From assembly GCF_020099395.1 (NCBI RefSeq), contig NZ_CP083590.1, forward strand, positions 5,332,001 through 5,396,000: a stretch of 64,000 bases of DNA. The letters are read 5' to 3'. This document shows positions 42,048-52,062 of this stretch, one piece after another. Under the pieces are notes generated by a model. That model saw only the letters and a program-made list of their open reading frames with translations. It was not told where the DNA came from and ran no database searches. Both the position numbers and the translations under genes were made by a program. The stretch is from Streptomyces mobaraensis (lineage in GTDB: Bacteria > Actinomycetota > Actinomycetes > Streptomycetales > Streptomycetaceae). Every line of letters starts with the position of its first letter. Positions within the stretch are counted from its first letter, which is position 1.

Positions 42048-42197
42048 GGTTCTGCGCTCCAGGGGTCTGCGGGGGCGGCCGGGGACGCCCGGCGCGGGGG
42101 TGTACCGGCGGGGCGGCACGGGTGTACCGGCAGGACGGTACTTGGTCGGGCCGGAAAGTCGTAACGCCCGCCGGGTCCGAGCGGGGACAATGACCCG

Positions 42198-45100
42198 GTG
42201 CGTTACGGCATCCTCGGCACCACCCAGGCCCATACCGACGACGGGCGGCCCGTCGCCGTCGGCGGCGCGCGGCTGCGCGCGCTGCTCGCGGCGCTCGCCC
42301 TCAACCCCGGGCGGGGGCACGCGTCCGGCACGCTCATCGACCTCGTCTGGGGCGACGAGCCACCGGCGGACGCGCCCGGCGCGCTCCAGGCGCTCGTCGC
42401 GCGGCTCCGGCGGGCGCTCGGCGCCGGGGCGGTCGAGTCGGTGGCCGGCGGCTACCGGCTGAACGCCCGGCCCGACGACGTCGACCTGCACCGCTTCCAG
42501 CGCCTCGCCGACGAGGGCGAGCGGACGCTCGCCGACGGCGACCCGGTGAAGGCGGCCGGGCTGCTGGACGACGCGCTCGCGCTGTGGCGCGGGTCCGCCC
42601 TGTCCGACCTGCCGGGACACGAGGCGCTCGCCGCCCGGCTGGACGCCCGGCACCTCGCCGCGCGGCGCGGCCGGCTCGCCGCGTCCGTCGCCCTCGGCGA
42701 CCCGGACGCCGCCCTGCCCGAGCTGGCCGAACTCTGCGCCGACCACCCCCTGGACGAGCCGCTGCACGCCCTCCGGCTGCGCGCCCTGCGCGCGGCGGGC
42801 CGCCCGGCGGAGGCCCTGGCCGCCTACGAGGACGTCCGCGCGGCCTTCTCCGACCGGCTGGGCACGGACCCGGGCCCGGAACTGCGCGCGCTGCACGCGG
42901 AGCTGCTGGGGGGTGGGGGCGAGGGCGCGGGGGATCCCTGGGCGTCCGGGGCGTCCGGAGGCGCCGCGTCCGGACGATCCGGGCGGCCCGGGCGCCCCGC
43001 GCCGGGCCGGACGGCCGGCGCGGACGGCTCCTCGGACGGCTCCTCGGACGGCTCCTCGGACGGATCCGGGACCGCGGCGGGGTGGCCCGGCCACCCCGGG
43101 GGCCCCGGACCCGAGGCGGCCGCCCGGGACGCGGGCGGGACGGCGGGACGGCATGGCCAGGCCGGTTGGGCCGGGCCGGATGATCGGACCGGTCAGGCTG
43201 GTCAGGACGGCCAGGCCCGTCAGACCGGTCGGGTCGGACAGGGTGGTTGGGCCGGTCAGGATGCTCAGAACGGTCGTGACGGCCGTGACGGTCGTGTCCG
43301 GGAGGGTGGGACGGACGGGCAGAGCTCGTGGGCCGGGGTAGCCGGGACAGCCGGTGCTACCGGGACGGCCGGTGTTCCCGGGACAGGTGGAGAGGGCGCG
43401 TCCGCCGGTGTGGGGCATCCGGCCGGTCAGACCGGCCAGGGCGGCCAGCCCGGGTCTGACGGCCAGTCCGGGCCTGACGGGCCCCCCGGGCCCGCCGGGC
43501 ACCCCGGGTCCGCCGCGCCCAGCTCGTCCAACTCGTCCAGTTCGTCCAGCGCGCACGGCACACCCGGCGCGTATGCCTCGCCTGCCCCGCCGCGCCCGTA
43601 CGCCGACGGCACCCAGGGCCGTCCGGCCGGGGCCGGGGCGGAAGGTTCCGCCCTCGCCCCGACCGCCCTCGCCCCGGCCGGCCGTGCCCCCCGCGGCAAC
43701 CTCCGCGCCCGGCTCACCTCCTTCGTCGGCCGCGAGGACGACGTCCTGGTGATCCGGCGGGACCTGGAGCGGCACCGGCTCGTCACCCTGCTCGGGCCGG
43801 GCGGGGCCGGGAAGACGCGGCTGTCGCAGGAGGCCGCCGAGGCCGTGGCGCGGGAGACGGGGGCCTGGCCGGACGGGGTGTGGCTCGCCGAGCTCGCGCC
43901 CGTCGACGACCCCGCGACCGTGCCGGAGGCCGTGCTCACCGCCCTCGGCGGGCGCGAGACCGTGGTGCGCGGCACCGTGGAGGGGCTGCGGGCCGCCTCC
44001 GAGGCCACCTCGGGCGACCCGCTGGCCCGGCTGGCCGAACTGTGCGGGCCGCGCCGGATGCTGCTCGTCCTCGACAACTGCGAGCACGTGATCGACGCCG
44101 CGGCCCGGCTCGCCGAGACGCTGCTCGCGCACTGCCCCGGCGTGACCGTCCTCGCCACCAGCCGCGAACCGCTCGCCGTGCCCGGCGAGTCCGTACGCCC
44201 GGTGGAACCGCTGCCGGACCCGGTGGCGCTGCGGCTGCTCGCCGACCGGGGGGCCGCCGCGCGGCCGGGCTTCCGGATCGAGGACGATCCGGCGGCGTGC
44301 GCCGAGATCTGCCGCCGGCTCGACGGGCTGCCGCTCGCCGTCGAACTCGCCGCCGCCCGGCTGCGGATGCTCACCCCGCGTGGTCTCGCCGACCGCCTGG
44401 ACGACCGCTTCCGGCTGCTCACCTCGGGCAGCCGCACGGTCCTGCCGCGCCAGCAGACCCTGCGCGCGGTCGTCGACTGGTCCTGGGACCTGCTGGACGC
44501 GCCCGAACGCGCCGTCCTGCGGCGGCTGTCGGTCTTCGCGGGCGGCTGCGACCTGGCGGCGGCGGAGGCGGTCTGCGCGGACGGCCCGGGCCGGGCGGCC
44601 GAGATCCCCGCGGCCGACGTCCCCGAGGAGGACGTCGCCGTGCTCGTCGGCTCGCTCGTCGACAAGTCGCTCGTCGTCGCCGCGCCCGCCGACGACGGGG
44701 AGATGCGCTACCGGCTGCTGGAGACCGTCGGCGAGTACGCGGCCGAGCGGCTCGACGAGGCGGGGGAGCGGGCCGCCGTCGAGCGCCGGCACCTCGTCCA
44801 CTACCGGGAGCTGGCCCGGACCAGCGAGCCCCTGCTGCGCGGCCCGGATCAGCGCGTCCTGCTCGACCGGCTGGAGCGCGAGCACGACAACCTGCGCACC
44901 GCGCTGCGGCGGGCCGTCGCCGCGCGGGACGAGCAGGAGGCGCTGTGCCTGGTGCTGTCCCTCGGCTGGTTCTGGCAGCTGCGCGACCACCGCGTCGACG
45001 GGAGCACGTGGGCGGAGGCCGTCATGGGCCTGGGCCCCGATCCGTTCGACGCGCCCGTGCGGCCGGCCCCGCCGCTGTACGAGCGGTGCATCGACGCGCC

Positions 45101-46253
45101 GCCGCCGATGTCGCCCGAGCTGCTGGAAGAGGCCCGGCGCGAGGTCCGGCTGGTCTGGCTGTCCAACCGGGAGCACGACATCCGGGTGATGGAGGACCCG
45201 GAGATCCAGGACTGGATGCGCCGCGTCGCCGACGCCTACGGGCCGGGGCAGCCGCAGAACTGCCGCGTGCCGGGCTTCGCCTGGTACTTCGTCCGGCTGT
45301 TCACCGGCGACGTGGAGAGCATCTACCGGAACCTGGACAGCGGCGTCGACCTGTGCCGCGAGCTCGGCTACGACTGGGAGCTCGCCTTCCACCTCCAGCA
45401 GCGGGCCAAGGTGCTCAACGAGATACCCGCCCGCGCCGACCTGGGGCTGCGGGACGCCGACGAGAGCCTGGAGCTGTTCCGCCGGATCGGGGACGTCTGG
45501 GGGGTGGCCGAGGCGCTGGCGGGGCGCGCCGAGAGCCACGAGCGGCGGGGCGCGTTCGCGGAGGCCGCGCGGGACTACCGCGAGGCGCTCGACAACGCCC
45601 GCGAGCTGGGGTCGCGCGCCCAGCTCCCGATGCTCAGGTGCCGGCTCGCCGACGTGCTCATCGAGGCCGGGGAGATCGACGGGGCGGAGGGCGAGCGGCT
45701 GCTGCGGGAGGCGCTGGAGGAGGCCGAGCCGCTGAACCCCGACGCCGCCTATTTCATCCGGATCTCGCTCGGCATCCGGATCGCCCGCAACGGCGGCCAC
45801 GCCGAGGCGCGGGAGATCTTCGAGGCGCTGTACGGGGAGTTGCAGGACCGTTCCATCCCGCTGTTCGCCAGCATGCTCCAGAGCGTGCTCGGCTGGCTCG
45901 ACGTCCTCCAGGGCAGGCCGGCCGACGCGCTGCCCAAGCTCCGCTCCGCGCTGACCTCGACCGACGACCCGCTCACCGCCCTCGTCGCCGCGCACCTGCC
46001 CGTGCACATGCTCCTCAACGCCGCCCTCGCCAACTCCGCACTGCCCGGCCGCGAGCACGCCGCGGCGGCGGCCCGGCTGCTGGGCGCGGTCGCCGTCCTG
46101 CGTCCCGCCGGGCTGTACGAGGCGTCCGTGGAGCGGGAGGTCAGGGAGCGGGCGACGGCCGCCGCCCTGGCCGCCCTGGGCGAGGAGGCGTACGCGCGGG
46201 CGCACGCCGAGGGCGGCCGCCTCACGCTGGAGGAGGCCGCCGCGCTGGTGTGA
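42198..46253 (+). CDS. SARP/AfsR-type regulator with NB-ARC ATPase and large low-complexity linker
   Basis: A 1,351-residue protein. Residues 1-90 form an OmpR-type winged helix (RALLAALALNPGR, LIDLVWGDEPP), and ~95-240 a bacterial transcriptional activation domain (ELRALHAELL). Residues ~237-496 are a low-complexity Gly/Gln/Pro/Ser linker. From ~500 there is an NB-ARC ATPase: Walker A GPGGAGKT at 533-540, Walker B LLVLDNCEH near 620, GLPLAVELAAARL as the GLPL motif. A TPR-like helical C-terminus follows. This is the AfsR/large-SARP plan. The GTG start is supported by the canonical first strand. No biosynthetic cluster is next to it, so it could act pleiotropically or in trans. Confidence 0.88.
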   Translation: MRYGILGTTQAHTDDGRPVAVGGARLRALLAALALNPGRGHASGTLIDLVWGDEPPADAPGALQALVARLRRALGAGAVESVAGGYRLNARPDDVDLHRFQRLADEGERTLADGDPVKAAGLLDDALALWRGSALSDLPGHEALAARLDARHLAARRGRLAASVALGDPDAALPELAELCADHPLDEPLHALRLRALRAAGRPAEALAAYEDVRAAFSDRLGTDPGPELRALHAELLGGGGEGAGDPWASGASGGAASGRSGRPGRPAPGRTAGADGSSDGSSDGSSDGSGTAAGWPGHPGGPGPEAAARDAGGTAGRHGQAGWAGPDDRTGQAGQDGQARQTGRVGQGGWAGQDAQNGRDGRDGRVREGGTDGQSSWAGVAGTAGATGTAGVPGTGGEGASAGVGHPAGQTGQGGQPGSDGQSGPDGPPGPAGHPGSAAPSSSNSSSSSSAHGTPGAYASPAPPRPYADGTQGRPAGAGAEGSALAPTALAPAGRAPRGNLRARLTSFVGREDDVLVIRRDLERHRLVTLLGPGGAGKTRLSQEAAEAVARETGAWPDGVWLAELAPVDDPATVPEAVLTALGGRETVVRGTVEGLRAASEATSGDPLARLAELCGPRRMLLVLDNCEHVIDAAARLAETLLAHCPGVTVLATSREPLAVPGESVRPVEPLPDPVALRLLADRGAAARPGFRIEDDPAACAEICRRLDGLPLAVELAAARLRMLTPRGLADRLDDRFRLLTSGSRTVLPRQQTLRAVVDWSWDLLDAPERAVLRRLSVFAGGCDLAAAEAVCADGPGRAAEIPAADVPEEDVAVLVGSLVDKSLVVAAPADDGEMRYRLLETVGEYAAERLDEAGERAAVERRHLVHYRELARTSEPLLRGPDQRVLLDRLEREHDNLRTALRRAVAARDEQEALCLVLSLGWFWQLRDHRVDGSTWAEAVMGLGPDPFDAPVRPAPPLYERCIDAPPPMSPELLEEARREVRLVWLSNREHDIRVMEDPEIQDWMRRVADAYGPGQPQNCRVPGFAWYFVRLFTGDVESIYRNLDSGVDLCRELGYDWELAFHLQQRAKVLNEIPARADLGLRDADESLELFRRIGDVWGVAEALAGRAESHERRGAFAEAARDYREALDNARELGSRAQLPMLRCRLADVLIEAGEIDGAEGERLLREALEEAEPLNPDAAYFIRISLGIRIARNGGHAEAREIFEALYGELQDRSIPLFASMLQSVLGWLDVLQGRPADALPKLRSALTSTDDPLTALVAAHLPVHMLLNAALANSALPGREHAAAAARLLGAVAVLRPAGLYEASVEREVRERATAAALAALGEEAYARAHAEGGRLTLEEAAALV
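42906..43686 (+). repeat. Low-complexity coding region of the SARP/AfsR-type linker
   Basis: About 780 bp encoding ~260 residues of repeating GQxGQ, GTAGxTGTAG, SSDG and GxDGQ blocks. The DNA contains many near copies of GGTCAGGACGGCCAG-like units. It separates the activation domain from the ATPase. Confidence 0.75.
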
Positions 46254-46283
46254 ACCCCCCGGCCGCCGGACGGAGGCCCGCCG

Positions 46284-46545
46284 GCCGACGTGAGTCCGGT
46301 CGACGCGAGCCTGGCCGATGCGGGCCCGGTCGACGCGAGTCCGGCCGACGTGAGCCTGGCCGACGCGAGCCCGGCTGATGCGGGCCCGGTCGACGCGAGT
46401 CCGGCCGACGTGAGCCTGGCCGACGCGAGCCCGGCTGATGCGGGCCCGGTCGACGCGAGTCCGGCCGACGTGAGCCTGGCCGACGCGAGCCCGGCTGATG
46501 CGGGCCTGGCCGACGCGAGCCCGGTCGACGCGGGCCCGTCCGGCC
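46284..46545. repeat. 15-bp repeats organised in three exact 60-bp copies
   Basis: A 60-bp unit occurs three times without a single change at 46321-46380, 46381-46440 and 46441-46500. Partial copies lie on both sides. Each unit is four 15-bp subunits of the type GACGCGAGCCCGGCC. It sits between the convergent SARP and ABC-exporter genes. There are no spacers, so it is not a CRISPR array. Confidence 0.9.
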
Positions 46546-46568
46546 AAGGACCCGGCACGCCACCGCCC

Positions 46569-47393
46569 TCAGGTCTTCTTGCGGAAGCGGCGGACCGCCA
46601 GCGGTGCCGTCACCGCCGTGATCCCGACCGACCAGGCCAGCGTCAGCCAGACCGAGTGGGCCACCGGCCCGCCGATCACCAGGTTGCGGGAGGCGTCGGC
46701 GAGGTTGGCCAGCGGGTTGTACTCGGTGAAGGTGCGCAGCCAGCCCGGCATGGTGGTGGGCTTGGCGAAGATCGAGCTGGCGAACTGGAGCGGCATCAGG
46801 ACGAGCATGCCCATGCCCTGCACCGCCTGGGCGGTCTTCATCGTCAGACCGATCAGGATGAAGATCCACATCAGCGCGGAGCCGAACACCACGCTCAGCC
46901 CGACCGCGCCCAGCAGGTGCAGCACGGAGGTCTTGACGTCCAGCCCGAGGGCGAAGCCGATGGCGAGCTGGACCGCCACGGCCACCAGCAGCCGCCCGAT
47001 CTCCGTGACGATCTTGGCTATGAGCACCGAGGAACGGGCGATGGGCATGGTCCGGAAGCGGTCCATGACGCCCTTGCGGAAGTCCTCGTTGACGCCCGAG
47101 CCCACCGCCATCGCGATGTTGAGGCCGGTCATCGCCATCAGGCCGGGCACCAGGTAGTTGACGTACTGCTCCTGCTGCCCGGGGCCGAACATCGCGCCGC
47201 CGAAGACGTAGACGAACATCAGAGTGAAGATGATCGGCATCGCCAGGACGTCGAACATCGACTCCGGGTCCTGCCGGATCTGGAGCACGTTGCGGCGCGC
47301 GAGGGCGCCGATGTGCCGGAGGTGGGAGCGGAGGGGGATCCGCCCCTCGCCGGCGGGCGCCGCCACGGGCGCGCCGATCGTCGCGGTGGTCAT
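46569..47393 (-). CDS. ABC-2 type transporter permease (DrrB-like)
   Basis: A 274-residue membrane protein with six helices and the ABC-2 pattern: RRNVLQIRQDPESMFDVL, YVNYLVPGLMAMTG, VNEDFRKGVMDRFRTMPIAR, FTEYNPLANLADASRNLV. It is the permease partner of the ATPase encoded just upstream, with an ATGA overlap between stop and start. DrrB-like proteins export drugs or lipids. The substrate is not told by sequence. Confidence 0.88.
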   Translation of the reverse strand: MTTATIGAPVAAPAGEGRIPLRSHLRHIGALARRNVLQIRQDPESMFDVLAMPIIFTLMFVYVFGGAMFGPGQQEQYVNYLVPGLMAMTGLNIAMAVGSGVNEDFRKGVMDRFRTMPIARSSVLIAKIVTEIGRLLVAVAVQLAIGFALGLDVKTSVLHLLGAVGLSVVFGSALMWIFILIGLTMKTAQAVQGMGMLVLMPLQFASSIFAKPTTMPGWLRTFTEYNPLANLADASRNLVIGGPVAHSVWLTLAWSVGITAVTAPLAVRRFRKKT

Positions 47394-48430
47394 GCGGCGG
47401 CCTCCTGAAGGGCTTCGGCGTCGGTGTCGGCGCCGGTGCGCGGGGCGTCGTCGGCGAGGGACGTCTTCTGGCCGGTGATGGCCAGGAACACCTCGTCCAG
47501 ACTGGGGAGATGGGTGTTGATGCCGGCGATGGCGAAGCCGCGCGCGCCCAGCATCGTGACGACGGCGGTGAGTTGCTCGTCGCTCACGATCGGGACGTTG
47601 ACCAGGCCCTCGGCCTCGTCCATGGTGGCGCCGGCGATGCCGTCGAGCCCGGCCTGCGCCACCGCGCCGACCATCCGGGGCAGTTCGGCCCGGTCGGCCG
47701 GGCGGATCTGCAGCGTCCGGCCGCCGACCTTGGCCTTGAGCTCGTCGACCCGGCCGCCGGCGATCACCTTTCCGCGGTCGATCACCGTGAGCTCGCTGGC
47801 CAGCTGCTCGGCCTCCTCCATGTACTGCGTCGTGAGCAGCACCGTGGCGCCGTCCCGCACCAGGGACTGCACCTCGGCCCAGACCTCGTTGCGGGTGCGC
47901 GGGTCGAGGCCGGTGGTGGGCTCGTCCAGGTAGAGCACGGCGGGCCGGCCGATCATCGAGGCGGCCAGGTCCAGCCGGCGGCGCATGCCGCCCGAGTACT
48001 GCCCCGAGGGCCGCTTCGCCGCCTCGGTGAGGGAGAAGCGCTCCAGCAGCTCGTCCGCGCGGCGCCGGGCCTCCTTGCGGGACAGGTCCAGCAGCCGGCC
48101 GATCATGTACAGGTTGTCGAAGCCGGAGAGCTTCTCGTCCACCGAGGCGTACTGGCCGGTCAGGCCGATCACCCGGCGGAGCTGCCGGGGCTGGGAGAGG
48201 ACGTCGTACCCGGCGACGCGGGCCGTGCCGGAGTCGGGCTGGATCAGCGTGGACAGGACGCGCACCAGCGTCGTCTTGCCCGCGCCGTTGGGTCCGAGGA
48301 CGCCGAGGACGGTGCCCTCGCGGACGTCCAGGTCGACCCCGTCCAGGGCCCTGGTCTCGCCGTAGTGCTTGACCAGCCCTCGGACCTCCACGGCGTTGCC
48401 GCGGTCTTCGGGGATGTCGTTTCGTGTCAT
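47390..48430 (-). CDS. ABC transporter ATP-binding protein (DrrA-like)
   Basis: A 346-residue ATPase of the drug-resistance (DrrA) type. Walker A is GPNGAGKTT, the signature QYSGGMRRRLDL, Walker B VLYLDEPTTGLDP, and the H-loop is replaced by Gln in LLTTQYMEEAEQL, as in this group. A C-terminal ~110-residue extension is the DrrA regulatory region. ATG 48430 is a good start. Its 3' end overlaps the permease gene by 4 bp, so they are coupled. Confidence 0.92.
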   Translation of the reverse strand: MTRNDIPEDRGNAVEVRGLVKHYGETRALDGVDLDVREGTVLGVLGPNGAGKTTLVRVLSTLIQPDSGTARVAGYDVLSQPRQLRRVIGLTGQYASVDEKLSGFDNLYMIGRLLDLSRKEARRRADELLERFSLTEAAKRPSGQYSGGMRRRLDLAASMIGRPAVLYLDEPTTGLDPRTRNEVWAEVQSLVRDGATVLLTTQYMEEAEQLASELTVIDRGKVIAGGRVDELKAKVGGRTLQIRPADRAELPRMVGAVAQAGLDGIAGATMDEAEGLVNVPIVSDEQLTAVVTMLGARGFAIAGINTHLPSLDEVFLAITGQKTSLADDAPRTGADTDAEALQEAAA

Positions 48431-48543
48431 GGGAAGAGGCTGACAGGCCCCACTGACAACGGGCCGACATCCGCCCGACAGGACGCCGGCACGGCCGGGT
48501 GCGGCCGTGTCGGCGCCCTGTCATCGCTCGCTGACCCGGCCGG

Positions 48544-49431
48544 TCAGTGGAAGGAGTGCTCCTCCGTCGGGTACGCCCCGCCGACCACGTCCTCCGCGAA
48601 CTCCCGGGCCGCGCCGCCCAGCACCTCGCGCAGGTCCGCGTACCGCTTGACGAAGCGCGGCACCCGGCCGGACGTCATGCCCGCCATGTCCGTCCAGACC
48701 AGCACCTGGGCGTCGCACTCCGCGCCCGCCCCGATGCCGACCGTCGGGATGTGCAGGATGCGGGTGACCTCGGCCGCCAGCTCGGCCGGGACCAGCTCCA
48801 GGACCACGGCGAAGGCGCCCGCGTCCTGCACCGCCTTGGCGTCGCGCAGCAGCTGCTGGGCCGCCTCCTCGCCCCGGCCCTGGACCGGGTAGCCGCCGAA
48901 GGCGTTGACGGACTGCGGGGTGAGCCCGATGTGGGCCATGACCGGGATGCCGGCCTGGACCAGCAGCTCGATCTGGTGGGCCGAGCGCTCGCCGCCCTCC
49001 AGCTTGACCGCGCCGACGCCCGCCTCCTTCACCAGCCGGGTCGCGTTGCGCAGCGCCTGCACCGGACCCTCCTGGTAGGCGCCGAACGGCAGGTCGCCGA
49101 CGATCAGGGCGCGCCGGGTGCCGCGTACCACGGCGGCGGAGAGCAGGGTGATCTCGTCCATGGTGACCGGCACCGTGGACTCGTAGCCGAGGTGGCAGTT
49201 GCCCATCGAGTCGCCCACGAGCAGCACGGGGATGCCCGCCTCGTCGAAGACGGAGGCGGTCATCGCGTCGTAGGCGGTCAGCATGGGCCACTTCTCGCCG
49301 CGCCCCTTCGCGGCGGCGATGTCACGGACGGTGATGCGCCGGGATCCCGTCCCGCCGTACAGCGCCTTGCCGGGCGCGGCGCCCGTACGACTGCTGTCGG
49401 CCGTTCCCGGGGATGTGACGGCATGCGTCAT
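48544..49431 (-). CDS. panB: 3-methyl-2-oxobutanoate hydroxymethyltransferase
   Basis: A 295-residue enzyme making ketopantoate, the first step of pantothenate and CoA synthesis. The motifs [43 protein letters not shown] and [12 protein letters not shown] are conserved, and Asp/Glu metal ligands are present. The ~40-residue extra N-terminus ([13 protein letters not shown]) is typical of actinobacterial PanB. GGAG precedes the ATG. It is divergent from the drug-efflux operon at 49627. Confidence 0.94.
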   Translation of the reverse strand: MTHAVTSPGTADSSRTGAAPGKALYGGTGSRRITVRDIAAAKGRGEKWPMLTAYDAMTASVFDEAGIPVLLVGDSMGNCHLGYESTVPVTMDEITLLSAAVVRGTRRALIVGDLPFGAYQEGPVQALRNATRLVKEAGVGAVKLEGGERSAHQIELLVQAGIPVMAHIGLTPQSVNAFGGYPVQGRGEEAAQQLLRDAKAVQDAGAFAVVLELVPAELAAEVTRILHIPTVGIGAGAECDAQVLVWTDMAGMTSGRVPRFVKRYADLREVLGGAAREFAEDVVGGAYPTEEHSFH

Positions 49432-49582
49432 GGCAGTGGCTCCTGTATGTCGTCTCGAAGCGCCCTTGCGGCGTCTCCGGATCCCCTCCATGCTGACACG
49501 CGGCGCGGGTGCGAGGAAGGCGCCGGGGGTAACAGAGGGCTCATGCGGGGCCCACGCTTGCCCTGCGGGCAAAACCTCCGCA

Positions 49583-49601
49583 ATACGAGACGGTGCCGTA
49601 T
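49583..49601. promoter_or_regulatory. Palindromic operator of the MFS/TetR operon
   Basis: ATACGAGACGGTGCCGTAT is an imperfect palindrome with 5-bp ATACG/CGTAT arms, ending 25 bp before the MFS start. It is the likely site of the TetR protein encoded at the end of the same operon. Confidence 0.65.
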
Positions 49602-49626
49602 CGAAAAGCGGTCTACGGTGGGAGGT

Positions 49627-51243
49627 ATGACATCCCCTGCCGGTGAAGCGCCGGTGCGCCAGGTATCCGAGGCCGTGCACAAACGGCGGTGGGCGATCCT
49701 CACCGTCCTGCTGTTCAGCCTGCTCGTCGTCGTCCTCGACAACTCGATCCTCAACGTGGCGATGAAGACCATCGCCTCACCCGCGCCCACCGGCCTCGGG
49801 GCGACCCAGAGCCAGCTGGAGTGGGCGATCAACTCCTACACCCTGGTCTTCGCCGGCATCCTCTTCACGGCCGGCCTGCTGGGCGACCGGCTGGGCCGCA
49901 AGAAGGTGCTCCTCTTCGGCATGGTCGTCTTCGGCATCGGCTCGGTGCTGTCGGCCACCTCCGGCTCGCCCGGCGAACTCATCTCGTTCCGTGCGGTGAT
50001 GGGCTTCGGCGGCGCCTTCGTGATGCCCGCCACCCTGGCCATCATCATGAACGTCTTCGAGCGCGACGAGCAGCCGAAGGCCGTCGGCATATGGGCGGGC
50101 GCGGTCGGACTCGCCATCGCCATCGGACCGATCACCGGCGGCCTGCTCATGGACCACTTCTGGTGGGGCTCGGTCTTCCTGGTGAACGTGCCGATCGTGA
50201 TCGTCGCCATCATCGCGATGGTGGTGCTCGTTCCCGACTCCAAGGACCCCTCGCCCGGCCGCCTCGACCCGGTCGGCGTGCTGCTGTCCGTCGTCGGCCT
50301 GGTGCTGCTGGTGTACGGCATCATCAAGGGCGGCCAGCTCGCCGACTTCACCGACCCCGAGGTCTTCGGCACGGCCGGCGGCGGACTGCTCGTCCTCGTC
50401 CTCTTCGTCCTGCACGAGCGGCGCAGCGCCCATCCCGCCCTGGACATGCGGTACTTCCGCAAGCCGCAGTTCTCGGCGGCGGTGGCCTCGATCGGCCTGG
50501 TCTTCTTCGGGCTGATGGGCGTCACCTTCTTCACCGTCTTCTACACCCAGAGCGTGCGCGGCTACAGCCCGCTGGAGAGCGGTCTGCTGCTGCTCCCGCT
50601 GGCCGCCGCGCAGATGTTCTTCGCGCCACGCGCCCGGCTCGTCGTCGCCCGGTTCGGCGCCCGGGCCGTCTGCTGCGCCGGGATGGTGCTCGTCGCCTGC
50701 ACGATGTCCGGCTTCGTGCTGCTCGACGCCGACACCCCGATCTGGATGCTGGAGGTGCTGTTCTTCCTCCAGGGCACCGCGATGGCGCACGTCATGCCGC
50801 CCGCCACCGTCTCGATCATGCAGTCGCTGCCGCGCGAGAAGGCCGGCTCCGGCTCGGCCGTCAACAACACCTTCCGGCAGGTCGGCGGCGCCCTCGGCGT
50901 GGCCGTGCTCGGCTCGGTGCTCTCCACCACCTACCGCGACGGCATCACCGCGCACCTGGACGGCGTCCCCGGCCTGTCCGGGGACGCCCGGCACGCGGCC
51001 GGCGAGTCGATAGAGGCCACCCTGGGCCTGGCCGGCCGCCTCGGCCCGGCCGGACGGGACCTCGTCGGGCCCGCCCAGGACGCGTTCCTGCACGCCATGC
51101 ACGTCACCGCGCTCGGCGCGGCCGGCGTCGCGGCGCTGGGCGCGCTGGTCGCCGGCGTCTTCCTGCCGGGCAAGAACGCGGCCCCGCCCGCCCCGGGCCC
51201 CGGCCGGCCCGCCGAGCGACAACAGGCGGAGGCCCGCAGGTGA
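49627..51243 (+). CDS. MFS drug-efflux transporter (DHA2/EmrB-QacA type)
   Basis: A 538-residue transporter with 14 helices. Family signatures are [45 protein letters not shown] and [24 protein letters not shown]. It exports drugs or metabolites using the proton gradient. The stop overlaps the TetR gene by 4 bp (GTGA), so they form one operon. A palindrome just upstream of the start suggests repression by that TetR. Confidence 0.92.
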   Translation: MTSPAGEAPVRQVSEAVHKRRWAILTVLLFSLLVVVLDNSILNVAMKTIASPAPTGLGATQSQLEWAINSYTLVFAGILFTAGLLGDRLGRKKVLLFGMVVFGIGSVLSATSGSPGELISFRAVMGFGGAFVMPATLAIIMNVFERDEQPKAVGIWAGAVGLAIAIGPITGGLLMDHFWWGSVFLVNVPIVIVAIIAMVVLVPDSKDPSPGRLDPVGVLLSVVGLVLLVYGIIKGGQLADFTDPEVFGTAGGGLLVLVLFVLHERRSAHPALDMRYFRKPQFSAAVASIGLVFFGLMGVTFFTVFYTQSVRGYSPLESGLLLLPLAAAQMFFAPRARLVVARFGARAVCCAGMVLVACTMSGFVLLDADTPIWMLEVLFFLQGTAMAHVMPPATVSIMQSLPREKAGSGSAVNNTFRQVGGALGVAVLGSVLSTTYRDGITAHLDGVPGLSGDARHAAGESIEATLGLAGRLGPAGRDLVGPAQDAFLHAMHVTALGAAGVAALGALVAGVFLPGKNAAPPAPGPGRPAERQQAEARR

Positions 51244-51857
51244 GCGGCCCGGCGCGGGACGCCGGCGCCCCCCTGCCCGTCCAGCAGCGCGGGCGGCCGC
51301 GCAGCGCCGCCGTCGACACCGCCGTGATCGAGAGCGTCCTGCGGCTCCTGGAGGGCGGCGTCACCGTCGGCGAGCTGTCCATGGAACGGATCGCCCGCGA
51401 GGCCGGCGTCGGCAAGGCGACCGTCTACCGGCGCTGGGCCGGCAAGGAGGCGCTGATGCTCGACGTCCTGCGCTCGCTGGAGGAGGACGCCCCCGAGCTC
51501 GCCGGCGTCTCCGTCCGCGACGACCTGGTCGCGCTGCTGGACTTCCTGCGGCGGCGCGGCCTGGCCAAGCGCTCCTCCGCGGTGATGCGCACCGTCGTCG
51601 GCCAGGTGCAGGCGCAGCCGCGGGTGTGGCGGGAGTACCACGACACGGTCGTCGCGGCCCGGAGGGAGTCCTTCCGGGCGGTGCTGCGGCGGGGCGCGGC
51701 GGCCGGGGAGATCCGCCCGGACGTGGACGTGGACCTGCTCATCGACCTCTTCGTCAGCCCGATGCTGGTGCGGGCGGTGCTGCACGAGTGGAAGGAGCTG
51801 CCGGCGGGGCTGGCGGAGGGGATCGTGGACACGGTGCTGGACGGCGTACGGCCTTGA
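51240..51857 (+). CDS. TetR/AcrR regulator of the MFS operon
   Basis: A 205-residue regulator: helix-turn-helix [23 protein letters not shown] at about residues 41-63 and a TetR_C_11-like ligand domain ([31 protein letters not shown]). The GTG start overlaps the MFS stop codon. It should bind the palindrome at 49583-49601 and control its own operon in response to the transported compound. Confidence 0.88.
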   Translation: MSGPARDAGAPLPVQQRGRPRSAAVDTAVIESVLRLLEGGVTVGELSMERIAREAGVGKATVYRRWAGKEALMLDVLRSLEEDAPELAGVSVRDDLVALLDFLRRRGLAKRSSAVMRTVVGQVQAQPRVWREYHDTVVAARRESFRAVLRRGAAAGEIRPDVDVDLLIDLFVSPMLVRAVLHEWKELPAGLAEGIVDTVLDGVRP

Positions 51858-52062
51858 GGGGCGGCCAGAGCCCGAATGTGCCCGTTGTGTCACAGGACGC
51901 CCCCATGGGCCCGCCGGCAGGAACCCGCCCGGGCCGACGGGCCGTCCTCCTCCCCGAAGCCCCCCTTCCGGTGGGGGCCGGGACAGCCCTCCCGCGGTGA
52001 TCACGGCGGACCGTCGATCACCTATCGTCGGGTGACGGGACACAGCGAGACCGAGTGAGGAC

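Noticed and set aside
46321..46500. CRISPR array
   Set aside because: Repeats are contiguous, with no spacers, and no cas gene is present in the window.
41226..46547. A 1,773-codon open frame on the minus strand covering the SARP gene and running into the M50 gene
   Set aside because: The part beyond the M50 protease is a low-complexity antisense shadow of the SARP gene. Only the last 273 codons are a real gene.
46290..47408. Protein with DASPAD repeats read from the 60-bp repeat array
   Set aside because: The frame continues as the antisense of the ABC transporter. The repeat has no start with a ribosome site and no domain.
42198..51857. Antibiotic biosynthetic gene cluster controlled by the SARP
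   Set aside because: No polyketide synthase, peptide synthetase, terpene cyclase or other biosynthetic enzyme is nearby. Genes around it are transport and housekeeping.
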